The notes below the pieces were generated by a model, which saw only the letters and a list, made by a program, of their open reading frames with translations, did not search any database and was not told the origin of the DNA. Of a stretch of 64,000 bases of DNA, positions 33,770 to 44,376 are shown one piece after another. The DNA comes from Gnomoniopsis sp. IMI 355080 (lineage: Eukaryota; Ascomycota; Sordariomycetes; Diaporthales; Gnomoniaceae). The stretch is taken from contig JAPEVC010000019.1 of NCBI GenBank assembly GCA_027946555.1, positions 62,001 to 126,000 on the forward strand, given 5' to 3'. Within the stretch, counting starts at the first letter, position 1. Each line of letters starts with the position of its first letter. The translations under genes and the position numbers were made by a program.

Positions 33770-36190
33770 ATGGCTGGCAAGACAGCCGCGGAGGCGGCAG
33801 CCGCCCAAGATCCGCGCCTGAAGGCAATGCTGATGGAGCTTGGTAGCGCTCGCTTTGACGAGTTTCCCATGGAAGACGGCGAGGGCGGCAAACACGGCCG
33901 CGACTCGCGCATTCACTCCCATCCGCCCAGCTTGACCGCTGGTGCTCATGGTGTGATTCCCAAAATCCCCCTCAAAAGCGCATGGGCGAAGGCAATGCAG
34001 CGTGGTGACTTCGATGATGACGACGCCGCCAAGGTGTCGGGGATGGACTCGATGGCGAATGGTCAGTTGGCCCGCATCCGTCGCAACCAAGCGGCCGCAG
34101 CTACGGCGTTCAGTTACACAAATGACAATCACGAGAGCAACCTTCGTCGCGATCGTAATGGCTACGTCCCTCCACGTGCCACGGTTGGAAATCTCGGCAA
34201 GCGTCAGGTACCTAGTCCGATCCATGTCGGCGATGCTCCTATCGACATTGCCAGGACTCTTGCTGGCCCTGCACCAGACCGTCGACCTCGTCCTACGCGC
34301 GAGCCTTCACTTCCGAAGAGTATGTTCGGCCATGGCAGGTTTGCTGGTGGCCCATCTTCGCAGCCGCGTGGCCGTGCTCAGCCTGCTGCTGCGAAGCCTG
34401 GGGGAGGCCAAAATGCTCAGAGCGCACAATCAGCCACACAGTCGCATCTCCACGTGGTCTTGCCCGATGGCGCTGCTATTATTCTCCAGCTGGAGAGCCG
34501 CCTTGGCGCAGCGATGTTCCCCAACCCAAGTCAGCGATACCGCGGCACAGTATATCTCATTTCAGGGTCTCAGCCATCGAAGGATCTGATTCTCCTCGCC
34601 GTCGATGATGAGAACATCCCCGAGATTAGATATACTATCTCTCAATATGACACCTACATGAGTGTCAGCAGCACAGGCCTGATGCTGAAGTTCGACAACT
34701 CTAAGAATGGCTTCAACTTCTACGGCGTGGACTTCAAGAGCGCCGCAAACTTGGACTCGTTCGTCCAAATTCTTCGAAAACTCGTAGAGCGCCAAAAGCA
34801 GCCGTCCCAGAGATCCGTGCCAACTTCTCCCATTAATGATGCGAGGAAAGCACATGATACTGCTCCTTCAGCCACCAAAGTCGAGTTGCCTTGGCCAGCA
34901 TTTGTGGTGTCTGACAAGGACGTGAAGCCTGCAGCCACCAGAAGGCCTGAGGTAGCTGCCATGCTCGAAAAAAGGACAGAAGCTTTGGCTCAAGAGAATG
35001 AGACGCGCAAGGACGTGACTGCTCGACGCGCTGCGGAGCTTCAGGTCCAGAGGGAAGAGGCTGCTGAAGACATGGCTGCCATAACGAAGCCGGAAAAGCT
35101 GGAGTCTATCGACCCCTCGGTATTCCGCCCACACCCAAGTATTGCGACCATCACTAAGGTGCAATCAGTCGAGGCATTCAACGTTAACGTACTCCACGTG
35201 CCAGCATTGGCCAACGTCAGCTTCATGGCCGACAAGCACGACGATTTGAAGCCCATCCAGACTGTCAGCACTTTGGCACAGCAGATAGAGGGCCCGCCCA
35301 GTCTTCATCCTGATCTCATCAACGACATCATCGAGTGGGCCTGGGACACTGCCACGTACATGCAACACAGCGTTCCTGAGCAATTTGGTTTCGACACCAT
35401 CCGTACTGTCATCGGGGCGGCTTGTGCCGCTGTGATAGGGCGTACGAGTCCATCTTTCCGAAAGCTTAGCCCAGGCGAACAGAAGAAGTTCATCGAAGAT
35501 CACGCCCAAAAGCAGGTTGAGGGTGGTTTCCTGGCGAAGCTTACCCGCAACGAACCAGTTGCGGCCGAATATGAGAACACAGATGTGGGCCCGACCAGGT
35601 CGTCTCAGCAGATTCACAAAGTTCTTACTAATGCGGAACTTCAAGTAGACGCCTCTTCAGAGCTTTCGGGGCCAGTTTATGGGATCGAAGAATTGATGAA
35701 CATGCGAACTGCCGCCGTTGCGATTGATCTTGGCATGTTGTCTAGCATTGCTCGACTGTCCCCAAAGACCAGCATCAGTCAGCCCAAAGTTGGATTTGTC
35801 CGAGTTCCTCTTGAAGCGCAAGTACAACAAGCGGCAGCGGCCAGTTCGGACTGGCTGTACGCAACACGTTCTCTGCACAGGAGTGGAATCGTCACTAACA
35901 TGTGTGACAGGAAGAAGAGGGCGCCTGCCCAGGAGGTGAGTAGCAAGGTTGAGGCGCTTGCTGACTTCCTCTCCCCTGCTTCGGGACAGAATGCGGGCTC
36001 CCCAACTGCTGGACTTAGTGACTCGATTCACAACAAAGGTCATTTGCACCTCACTGGTGCCTTCGGTAAAAATTCAGCCTATCATGAAGATCTAGAGGAG
36101 CTCGTCACCAAGAGCACTGACAAGGGCAACGCCTTCGACCACAAGGTGGTAAAGGCCACTGAGGGTATCAGCCGTCTGAGCCTGAACTAG
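33770..36190 (+). CDS. Large orphan protein with a PH/EVH1-like central block
   Basis: One uninterrupted exon, 806 residues from the ATG at 33770 (CACAATGGC context); an in-frame ATG at 33677 in a poor context would add 31 residues. The N-terminal third is disordered, rich in Ala, Arg, Pro and Gly. Around residues 230-345 lies a compact beta-rich stretch (LHVVLPDGAAIILQLES, YRGTVYLISG, YDTYMSVSSTGLMLKFD, GVDFKSAANLDSFVQILRKL) that looks like a PH/EVH1-fold module ending in a helix. That fold call is only inference. A charged coiled-coil-like region follows (about 390-430: RPEVAAMLEKRTEALAQENE). The C-terminal part contains a helical segment (WAWDTATYMQHSVPEQFGFDTI). No enzyme motif, no signal peptide, no membrane helix. 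Codon use is like the other housekeeping genes. Confidence 0.8.
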   Translation: MAGKTAAEAAAAQDPRLKAMLMELGSARFDEFPMEDGEGGKHGRDSRIHSHPPSLTAGAHGVIPKIPLKSAWAKAMQRGDFDDDDAAKVSGMDSMANGQLARIRRNQAAAATAFSYTNDNHESNLRRDRNGYVPPRATVGNLGKRQVPSPIHVGDAPIDIARTLAGPAPDRRPRPTREPSLPKSMFGHGRFAGGPSSQPRGRAQPAAAKPGGGQNAQSAQSATQSHLHVVLPDGAAIILQLESRLGAAMFPNPSQRYRGTVYLISGSQPSKDLILLAVDDENIPEIRYTISQYDTYMSVSSTGLMLKFDNSKNGFNFYGVDFKSAANLDSFVQILRKLVERQKQPSQRSVPTSPINDARKAHDTAPSATKVELPWPAFVVSDKDVKPAATRRPEVAAMLEKRTEALAQENETRKDVTARRAAELQVQREEAAEDMAAITKPEKLESIDPSVFRPHPSIATITKVQSVEAFNVNVLHVPALANVSFMADKHDDLKPIQTVSTLAQQIEGPPSLHPDLINDIIEWAWDTATYMQHSVPEQFGFDTIRTVIGAACAAVIGRTSPSFRKLSPGEQKKFIEDHAQKQVEGGFLAKLTRNEPVAAEYENTDVGPTRSSQQIHKVLTNAELQVDASSELSGPVYGIEELMNMRTAAVAIDLGMLSSIARLSPKTSISQPKVGFVRVPLEAQVQQAAAASSDWLYATRSLHRSGIVTNMCDRKKRAPAQEVSSKVEALADFLSPASGQNAGSPTAGLSDSIHNKGHLHLTGAFGKNSAYHEDLEELVTKSTDKGNAFDHKVVKATEGISRLSLN

Positions 36191-36691
36191 CTGTTTATAA
36201 TCACAGGCGGAGCTGGGGCCTTCGGTTGGTTATTCTGGAGGTGGAAGGGGGATCGTAATGAATATTGATGTAATTCATGACGGCAAAGAGACGTAATTTG
36301 ATATCGTCAGTTTTGGTCCTTTGTTGGTCATTCTAGCTCCATATTCTGGGTGATAGAGACAGTTTAATGGTGGGATTTTTGACGGCATTGAATGCTAGAC
36401 TGCCTACCTAATACGAGATTTGCTTTGTTGATGAGCCCTGGGGTTCTCCAGTGTCTGTCTGTCTGTGTCTGCCACAAACTTTCAGCCGCCAGCAGTTCCA
36501 GCGCAGTAGACCTGGTTGCGTTGCCTGGGTACGAATGTACTGATTTTCGGCGTCAAGTCATAGGTTACTCAAGTCGAGTAGACCTCGATGATGAATCTGG
36601 TCATCTTCTTTAGACTCTCGTCATGTTGTGGAATTCCTGAGGAAAGGCCAGAACAACTTACTCCAATAGGCCCATTTCACCACCTCTCTCC
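36191..36691. other. Convergent 3' intergenic region
   Basis: Between the orphan gene (+) and the kinase gene (-). No feature supported. Confidence 0.5.
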
Positions 36692-37835
36692 TCATACACC
36701 AACCCACGCCCCATCCTCTCGACTCTGAACCACCTCATCTACTGTCACCCTCGCAGCCACAATCTCTTCTCCATTGGGCAAATCGTTCTCGACCGCCCGC
36801 CGGTCCCCTTCTTCCTCCGTCTGCACTAAACCAGCCTTCACATGCCGTTTTGCCAGCCGCTTGCGCGCCACCGCAAAGTCGACCTCGACGAACCAGACCT
36901 CATCCATGAGTCGGGACGCGGACCGCCATGGCTCCTTGTCCAGCGCGATGTAGTTGCCCTCGAAGACAACGATGCGCTGCGTGGGCAGGATAGGAATGTC
37001 TCCTTCCTTGGGATCCTTGACGGCATGATCAAAGGAAGGGGCGAGGATGGTGTGAGGGGGGTACGGATCATCATCCCCAGGCGGCTGCTTCTTCGACGCT
37101 GGAGAGGGAGAAGGTACGGGCAAGGGCTCTCTCAGGGCTTGTACGAGGGTAAGGAAGGACGCCCCGTCAAAGGTGAACTCGGCGCCGCGGCGAGCGTGGG
37201 CGGTGGCGGGGTCGGGCATGGCGGAGAGCTGGGCGCGTGTGAGGTGGTAGCCGTCCATGGGGACAAAGGCGGCGATAGGGGAGGGATATCCTGGGTTGTG
37301 GGCTTCATGCCGGGTGTTGAGGGCTTTGGTGATGATTTGGGAGAGAGTTGTCTTGCCTGTTGGGTGGATGAGCCGTTGGTTAGAGTACTTGAGCTGAAAC
37401 GGTTGAGAGAACCTTTACGGAACTCGACCCCTTTGTGAAGAGGGGAAAAGGCGAGGTCGACTATGGGAAGGTGAACGGACCCGAGCCTGGAATACCTCCT
37501 ATTCCAATCACTACTCGAGAAGTTTGCGTTAGCCATTATAAGGGATCTCAGTGGGCCGTGTTGGGATGTCTTAAGGACGGGTCTCTTGAGCGCATTGGTC
37601 GCTGTAAAACGAACCTACTCGCGCCGTTCGTCCTCATCTCCATGCTCATTCTATATTTTGTGATACTTGACTCTTGATGAGTGCCAGAGTCTTTTTCGTT
37701 CTGGCCTCTTTCCCTAATTTCGACATCCATAGGAAAGGAGCTTCTGGTAATAGACTCACTCAAACGCTGTTCCGGTGACGTGCCCAGGAACTTGGCCCAG
37801 ACCTTGTCTACAAGGCGCTGGACCTGATTATCCAT
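36692..37835 (-). CDS. P-loop kinase of the uridine kinase/YFH7 type
   Basis: Three exons: 37835-37760, 37513-37481 (33 bases) and 37356-36692, giving 257 residues. The Walker A motif GIPGSGKTT is built from exons 2 and 3, which is why it is not visible in one frame. It is followed by MDGYHLTR (the Asp/Tyr/His-containing acceptor-substrate loop of the uridine kinase/phosphoribulokinase group), RRGAEFTFD, VVFEGNYIALD and an Arg/Lys-rich lid (RKRLAKRH). Yeast Yfh7 and NRK-like kinases share this order. The substrate is not known. The first intron has a strong branch site (GGCTAACG) 15 bases before its AG. The donor of intron 2 (GTCCGT) is unusual. Start MDNQVQRLVDKVW was chosen over an ATG 30 bases upstream by family resemblance. 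Confidence 0.82.
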
Positions 37836-38205
37836 TGGGGGCAAAGAAATGTCAATGCAACTCAAACTGAAGGACTCAAATCACAAGACAAACAATTTCT
37901 AAATCACAAGTGCCGTCGGGGTACTTAGTATGTAGTGAGACGACTTATTACGGAGAGAAGAAACCGCAACGCTTCGGAGGAACGTTGGACAGACGTCAAC
38001 TAGCCCCACGAGTCCACCAAAAACACATCCCTGCGCAAAACATCCACACCAGCCAAGTCCATAATAGGTACTGATGTCAACTCCTGCCGCCCTGCGACTC
38101 AAGCTGCGGTCCAAACCTTTCCAAATTTCTCCTTGATCAAGAATCGACCACCATCAGGGTTCTTCCTACTACCTCGGAAAGACGCAGGCGGGGGGTGGCG
38201 ACGAG
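37836..38205. other. Divergent promoter between kinase and small orphan
   Basis: A 370-base shared promoter. No element stands out. Confidence 0.5.
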
Positions 38206-38752
38206 ATGGCCGCCGACGATTTAGATTCCGGTCTCTTCAACATTGCCCTCTCCGATTCGGAAGGCGAAGACGGCAACGGAGCGGCAGAGACTACTACGAG
38301 GGATCGGACTGGTCAGACCGAGGAGGAGTTCCAGGCTTTGAAAAGTGACTATCGGCCAAAAGTCGACAATGGTGAGGTAAGTTTGGTATCACGCCCCAGT
38401 CCTGAGAGGGGCATTTTACAAGCTGCTTAATTTGGGTGAGAAGGCGGGGAGGGTTGTTCGAAGACGTGTGATTCGACAATGAGCCAACGGAAGGACTGAC
38501 ATCAGAGAGCAGATCTGGAAGTCCATTCAGGTGCCTTTGGGCCAGCGCAAAGTATCCAAGCAAGAGAGTCAGGGATTATTGCACGCTGTGGAGGAGCTGT
38601 ACTTCTACAAGAGGTTTGATGAGGCAATCGCGTTCATTGGGCGGGTGTTTGACGGTGCGCCCGATGCCGAGGGGCTGGATGGAGAGGTGAGAGAGGTGTT
38701 GAGGTTGTATGAAAGGAAGTGTATCTTGAAGGTAGAGCGCGATGCTTCATAA
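38206..38752 (+). CDS. Small fungal protein of unknown function, TPR-like helical C-terminus
   Basis: Two exons, 38206-38376 and 38513-38752, joined in phase 0 give 136 residues. The N-terminus is acidic and disordered (DSEGEDGNG). After the intron comes IWKSIQVPLGQRKVSKQESQ and a helical pair, LLHAVEELYFYKRFDEAIAFIGRVF and EVREVLRLYERKC, whose spacing resembles a single tetratricopeptide-like hairpin. I do not recognise a named family. The donor is GTAAGT and the acceptor GAGCAG. Divergent from the YFH7-like kinase, convergent with Ups2. Likely a real gene, function unknown. Confidence 0.72.
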
Positions 38753-39290
38753 CATTCCGATATCCAGAATAATGTAAATATACTCAAGTGGAAATACGTC
38801 ACAAATTGTCAAGTATCAAAGGCGCTTGCACAATTCATAAGATGTGTAATTCTTCGATCTAGACTGTCTAGCTTCTAACCCAGTGCTCAAGCGCATGAAA
38901 GCAACCGTGTAGTCGGTGAAATCAAATCCTCTCTAGCCTGAGGTATTCCGAAACGCCGTTGTATAAGAAATACAAACCAGGACTCCTTTTGCTCAAGATG
39001 AAAAGATTCTCTCCTGTATTGTAACCGTCACCCGTTTTTGTTTTGTTTGGTTGAAAGGCAACGCTATGCTGTGTGGTGTATCGCAAGAACAAAGAGGAGT
39101 CGTGTGCGTTTCGTAGGTGTAGCATCAAACAGATACTGGTGACCAAGATGCCAAGGCAATGCCTCTAGCCATCATAGCAATGACGACCGGAAGTACTCGT
39201 AAGATGACCCGCCCCAAATGCAGTCATGACCATGAGCGCGTTGGCAAATGGATGTTGGGAGATGACGAGGAAGCACCTGTAGCACACCGT
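38753..39290. other. Convergent 3' intergenic region
   Basis: Between the small orphan (+) and Ups2 (-). The plus-strand open frame 39159-39842 overlaps Ups2 antisense and is a shadow. Nothing else seen. Confidence 0.5.
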
Positions 39291-39860
39291 CTATGCAGCC
39301 ACCGACTCTTGACTCCTCTCGCGTTCCCTCTCCTCGGCGAACGCCCTCCTGCTCATCGCCAGCACGGCCTCGAAGCCCTCCTTTCCTTTGACAGCATTGT
39401 CCCTGAAGCGCATCACGCCATGCTCCTCAATCTTGTTCTTTATCCTCTGCCAGCCGCCACAGAGGGCGGTGATGCGTGCCTCCTGCTCAAACGCCGTGGT
39501 TGTGGCGCTCCGCGGCTTGTACACGACCGTTTCCTGGCAGGTGATGAACTCGTTCCACGTCAAGTTCCAGCTCACCATGGTGACAGTCTTGCGGGCGGGA
39601 TCGACGTAGGAGGTCTCAAAGACGTGGGAAACGTCGCCGCCGGGGAGGATGGCCTTCATCCATTCAGGCGTGGACTGCTTGCAGGTGATGAGGCGCTCTG
39701 TGCGGAGGATGCCGGTGGCAGGGTCGACGTGCCGTGCAAGAGTATCGGCAGCGACGACGTGGGTGGATTTGTCGTTCCAGGGGCAGTACTTGCGCCAGTT
39801 GGCCGTAGAGACCTCCTCCCACGAGTAGTTGAAGGTGTGTGACGAGCTGAAGACCTTCAT
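39291..39860 (-). CDS. UPS2: PRELI/MSF1-domain phospholipid transfer protein, Ups2-like
   Basis: A single exon, 189 residues. The opening MKVFSSSHTFNYSWEEVSTANW, then STHVVAADTLARHVD and TERLITCKQ, match yeast Ups2 more closely than Ups1 (same MK-F--S--FNY-W--V--ANW pattern). MVSWNLTW and the C-terminal helix are also PRELI-like. With the small protein Mdm35, Ups2 shuttles phosphatidylserine across the mitochondrial intermembrane space to supply phosphatidylethanolamine synthesis. The frame extends 17 codons upstream, but the ATG at 39860 is the conserved start. The tail is rich in Arg and Glu (EERERERSQE), a fungal variation. Confidence 0.92.
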   Translation of the reverse strand: MKVFSSSHTFNYSWEEVSTANWRKYCPWNDKSTHVVAADTLARHVDPATGILRTERLITCKQSTPEWMKAILPGGDVSHVFETSYVDPARKTVTMVSWNLTWNEFITCQETVVYKPRSATTTAFEQEARITALCGGWQRIKNKIEEHGVMRFRDNAVKGKEGFEAVLAMSRRAFAEERERERSQESVAA

Positions 39861-41115
39861 GATTGTTGTAGTTTTCGCGAAAATCGGACGACAATAAAAG
39901 AAAAAAAGCACTGGTCAAGAAGACCTGTCGATCGACGTGCAAAAATCTGGTTGATGGATGCGAAAGTCGGTTGGTCGTGAATTCGTGAGTTGTTAGATTG
40001 CTAGATCGCGACGCAAGCGGGTGTCGGGAGTCGCGGTTTTCTATTTTTGTCTTTTGTCTTCCAGGATATCGAGTGTGGTTGGTTGATAAAGGAGGAAACC
40101 TTCAAGTTCCTCGGCCGTGATAATTAAAGAAAGTCGGATGCGGCAATAATATGAGTCCGCAAAACTGATCTTATCGTAGGTTGAGAGAGTACGAAGAATA
40201 TGTTTTGTTGTAAAAGAGTGCGAATGAGAGCCAAGTCGACGGGCGTTTTGCATATGTCTGCATATTTTTTCCCGTCGGTCTTGCGGACGCAGAGGACGAA
40301 ATCTAATCGGCTTCTCCATAAAACCTCATCCAATCAGCAACGCTGCTTTGCAGCCAAAAGGGTGGAGCCGGAATCTTGAGGGGGGGGCGACAAGTCCGGC
40401 AATGTCTGTCTTATGCAGCTGAGATCTTAACATCGATGGGTGAAGAAGACGCCTCTGCCCGTTAGTGACGGGCAAAATCGGTACTTATCGGCAACAAGGA
40501 TGTGCGCGATCGGCCAACACATAATATGTCATCTGGAACCGCGGAGAAACGCGTATGACGAGCGGTGCACTCACAACCCTCACACAGGATATTGCCGCGG
40601 CTTTGTCTATGCTGTCATGGCCGCTGGATTCAGGGTCACTGTCCACCCTCCGGGCTCTTGATGATATCACTGAACATCCTCAGGAACTGCGTGCACTGGC
40701 TGTACCCATAAACCATGTGCTTCAATGTACCTAGTCTAGAAAATACCAGTCATATCTCTCTATACTAGAACCAAGTCAGGGATGCAATCGCCACTGCTGG
40801 GCAACGTCTTGTGATTTGTACTTAGAAGAAGGGGTGGGTAGGGTAAGACCAGATGCTTCGGTCGAACGCATTGTTGTGCGTGCCCTGATTTAGGTGAGAA
40901 GCAAACCCAGGAAATAGTAAATAGTGCATGGCTGTCTCATGGCTGTTCATGGGCGAAGTTTGAGTCCAGAATGGTGAAGAAGTATTTGATTTTCCCAGTA
41001 CTCCCACTTAATGATTTTCCTTCCCAGCCTATTCAAATGCCTAGCATGCACATATCGATCATGGATATCGTTTAGATCAGTATGAGAAAAGGAAACTCCA
41101 GCTCCATGCATGCAA
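39861..41115. other. Intergenic region between Ups2 and MetAP2
   Basis: Contains the Ups2 promoter and the MetAP2 3' end. An A/T-rich stretch around 39890-40290 and a G run near 40380 are the only features seen. Confidence 0.5.
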
Positions 41116-42660
41116 TCAGTAATCGTCACCGCGGCTGATGACCTCCTTGCAGTTTGGCCTGAGCAGGATTGTCTGTGGACAGTTAGCCGAAATCTTGGTC
41201 AGTGTACAGGAAGATCTAGCCCGCATCGACTTACGTGCTCGAATTGGGCAGTATAGGATCCCTTCTTGTCAACCAGAGGTGGGTAGTCTTGGACAATGCC
41301 GTTGTTGACGAGGTTGTTCAACTGCTCCCGATCAATATCAAGTTTCTTCCACACAACTTGCGGCAGGACAAACTTACCCCCAACAGGTACTTCTCACACC
41401 CAATACGATCCAAGTATCTGCGGCACCATGGCAGCGTGCCAAAGTTTTTCTTGATTGTGTTGAGTAGTGACTTGGCTGACGACAGCCTCAAGTCAACCTT
41501 GGGCGCATCCGCCATCAATGCATAATGCGAACACTCGCCCTGGTCCCTCACGTAGCCGTTTCCGGTGCTACCAAATGTCTCGATGGCAAAGACATCGCCC
41601 TCCTCCATCTTGGTCTGATCATTCGTCTTGACAATCGGCACGCTCTTGTCGCCGTGGATGCTGTAGTGGTGGATTGTGTGGCCGTTGAGGTTCCGGATCG
41701 ACTTGATAGGGTACGTCACGCCGTCCAGCTCAATCTCGTAGCTCTCCATCGTCTCCTGGATGGCCGCACCAATCTCGCCCAACCGCGCATCGATACCTGC
41801 CTCCTTCACACCCGTGTTGGTCGCGGCCTTGACGGCCTCCAGCAGCGGGTTGTACTTGGGCTCGAAAGCCATGGTAAACGCACTGTCGACAATGCGTCCG
41901 TTGACGTGCACACCAATGTCAATTTTCATGACATCGTCCTGACCAAACACCTTCTTGCAGCCCATGTTCGGCGAGTAATGCGCCGCAACGTCGTTGAGGT
42001 TCAGACCGGTGGGGAAACCCATGCCGGCCTTGATGGCGTCGCCCTCCTCAAGACCTGAGTGACCCGTGAGCGCGCGCACGCTGTCCTCGATGCCGTTGGC
42101 AATTTCGGTGAGGCTCATGTCGGGCTTGATCCAGCCCTGAGCCCACTGGCGCACCTGGCGATGGGTCTCGGCGGCGTGGCGGTAGTCGGTGAGGAAGTCA
42201 TCGTTCATGCGGTCCAGGTGGCGCTTCTCCTCGCTGGTGGTGCGGAAGGTGTTCTCATCGCCCGTGTATTCAATCTCCTCGCCGACGGGATAGGTGTTGT
42301 TCGGGAACAGCTGGGACATGAGCACGCGCGGGGGGTCTGATTGCGTGGTGGCAGCCTTCTTCTTCTTCTTCTTTTTCTTGTTTTTCTTCTTCTTCTTGGC
42401 TGCGCCTGTGCCCTCACCCTCAGCGCCTGGTGCCGCGCCGTCCGCGTCGTCTTCGGAGCCGTCGCTGTCTGCTTCACCTCCCGCAGCGTCGCCGTTAGCT
42501 GCAGGTTTGGACGCCGTGCCGTTGGCACCGGCGTCCTGCACTGTAGTCTCGGTTAGACACATGAGAGGGTTTTATTTTATTTTATAGAAAAGCAACTCGC
42601 ATAAAAGTAATACTTACTGGTGAGCTTGTTCAGCTCTTCTGTCGGAGCCTGAGCCGCCAT
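41116..42660 (-). CDS. MAP2: Methionine aminopeptidase 2
   Basis: Four exons: 42660-42618, 42540-41378, 41321-41235 and 41172-41116, giving 449 residues. The N-terminus has an acidic stretch and a long lysine run (about residues 55-70), the polybasic ribosome-associating region of type 2 enzymes. The pita-bread catalytic domain holds the five metal ligands: the two Asp of KIDIGVHVNGRIVDSAF, the His of NGHTIHHYSIHG, the Glu of AIETFGSTG and the Glu of AQFEHTILL. The enzyme removes initiator Met from nascent proteins using two divalent metals and is the fumagillin target. The first exon codes only 14 residues. It diverges from the J protein gene across 364 bases. Confidence 0.96.
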
Positions 42661-43024
42661 GTTGAATTTGCGTCTCCTGGAAAGGAGAAAAGAAATGGAA
42701 CAGGTGAGGTGAGTTGAGAGGCGGGTTAGAAAAAAAGCACCCCACATGCCCACCTCAAAAAGCACTTGACAAGGCTGCAAGGCAGTCGATCAGAGGGGTA
42801 GCTGTGGCTAGTGCAAATAGTACTGCGACTGCAGTAGGACACAGCCACTGGTCCCCTGCCGACCCGACTTGCGGGACGTCATCATGTCTACGTTTAGCCT
42901 GCATATACTGAGATACTACCGCATTTATCCTCGTCCTCGCCCTTCTTCACAATTCACTCTTCCTCTACACTCCTCAGCACCGATGTTCCCTGCCTGACCA
43001 CTCTCGATCTCATCGGGATGAGGA
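42661..43024. other. Divergent promoter of MetAP2 and the J protein
   Basis: A 364-base shared promoter. No recognised element. Confidence 0.5.
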
Positions 43025-44041
43025 ATGCCAGTACGCATCACCCCGTTCCGTGCAGCAGTGCACCTCCAATGGCTCGCTCCGGGCTCCGTTCCTGCTCCGG
43101 ACTGCACGCGACCATTGTCAAGGCGACTTTTTCACGGGACGCCCACCCTCCGCGATGACATAGACGATAAGAACCACTATGAAACCTTGAGCGTGAAGAC
43201 CAACGCTTCTCCCGCCGACATCAAAAAGTGAGAATATCCCCCCTGGCAGTACTGTACAATTTCTTCTCATGCGTCTGACCCTCCAACCCCGGCTTCAACC
43301 AGGTCGTTCTACACGCTCTCCAAAACCTACCACCCAGACCACAATCGCGCCGACCCACACGCCTCGCGCCGCTTCATGCGCATCTCAGAAGCCTACAACG
43401 TTCTCTCACACAGCACCTCGCGCGCCAAATACGACCGCGACGTCCTCCGCCTGCACGAGTCTCACCCGGCAGCGGCGGCGGCCACCCCGCGCGGCAGCTA
43501 CTCCTCGACAGGCCCTGCCGGCGGTCGTCCTGCGTCCGGCCTTTCCCGTCGCCGCGGCACGTTTCGCGGGCCTCCGCCGAGCTTCTACCGCAGTGGTGGG
43601 TGGGGCGCACACGGAGCGAAGCGGAGCGCTGCGCATGACGATAGCACCGGCAGCGGCAGCGGCGCGTCGTCGTCGTCGTCGTCGTCTTCAGCGCATAGGG
43701 AAGAACGGCCGGAAGGGTCAGGATACTATACCTCGTACAACACTGGCGGGATGGGTCCGGGACAGGAACCTTTTGGGCGGGGAACGGCTACGGGTGAGGT
43801 GCCGCATTTCGATCGTAGTGCCAAGGAGGCGCATACGAGGATGCACGACAACTTTCGGCAGAGGAGGATGAGGAGAGAGGGCGGGTTTCCTTTCCCTAGC
43901 GCATCGAGCGACTTCAGTGATGCGGGGACGTTCTTTCTCGTCTTGTTGGTGTTGGGCGTTGCTGTCGGCATCCCGTACGTGGCAATAGCAGTCGTGGGGA
44001 GTCAAGATGGATCAAAAAAGAAGAAGAAAAGTGGAGAGTGA
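43025..44041 (+). CDS. Mitochondrial J-domain protein with C-terminal membrane helix
   Basis: Two exons, 43025-43227 and 43303-44041, give 313 residues. The first 40 or so residues are Arg-rich and free of acids (RRLFHGTPTL near 34-43), like a mitochondrial presequence. The J domain follows (about 50-115), with NHYETLSV, an intact HPD in KTYHPDHNRAD, and SEAYNVLS. A Gly/Ser/Arg-rich linker includes an eight-serine run coded by TCG repeats. A hydrophobic helix near the end (GTFFLVLLVLGVAVGIPYV) precedes a lysine-rich tail. Architecture fits inner-membrane J proteins such as yeast Jid1 or animal DNAJC30. It would stimulate a mitochondrial Hsp70; the client is unknown. Which relative is the true orthologue is uncertain. 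Confidence 0.85.
43667..43684 (+). repeat. (TCG)6 trinucleotide repeat in the J protein gene
   Basis: Six uninterrupted TCG codons followed by TCT and TCA code for a serine run. Likely length-polymorphic. Confidence 0.85.
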
Positions 44042-44376
44042 CTGCAATTATGAGTGCAGTAGGACGTCTACACGATGTAGTGATAGATAAAGCAGCCGTC
44101 GCCGGACCATTCGTAGTGTCAATGCAAACCACTACAAATTCAATTCACTTTTCGGACCTTGGAGAGAGTTTGCAAATGCTTCAAATTGACTTCCGCAAGT
44201 ATGCTCGTCTAGTCTACACTCCTGAGATTGCCTCCGGTCTCATTCCGCCAATGCTTTTCTAATTTGGGAAGTCGATATTGTCGCATGGGCTGTGGTATCA
44301 GACAAGAAAGACGCGATCCATCCAAAGGTTTTACCGAATAGAGATGGGACGCTGTGACCAAGTTCTGTGTAACAGC
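44042..44376. other. Convergent 3' intergenic region
   Basis: Between the J protein (+) and VDAC (-). Only untranslated sequence is apparent. Confidence 0.5.

Noticed and set aside
39159..39842. 227-codon plus-strand frame
   Set aside because: Antisense shadow of the Ups2 exon.
43269..43871. 200-codon plus-strand frame
   Set aside because: Alternative frame of the J protein gene; low-complexity Arg/Ala-rich.
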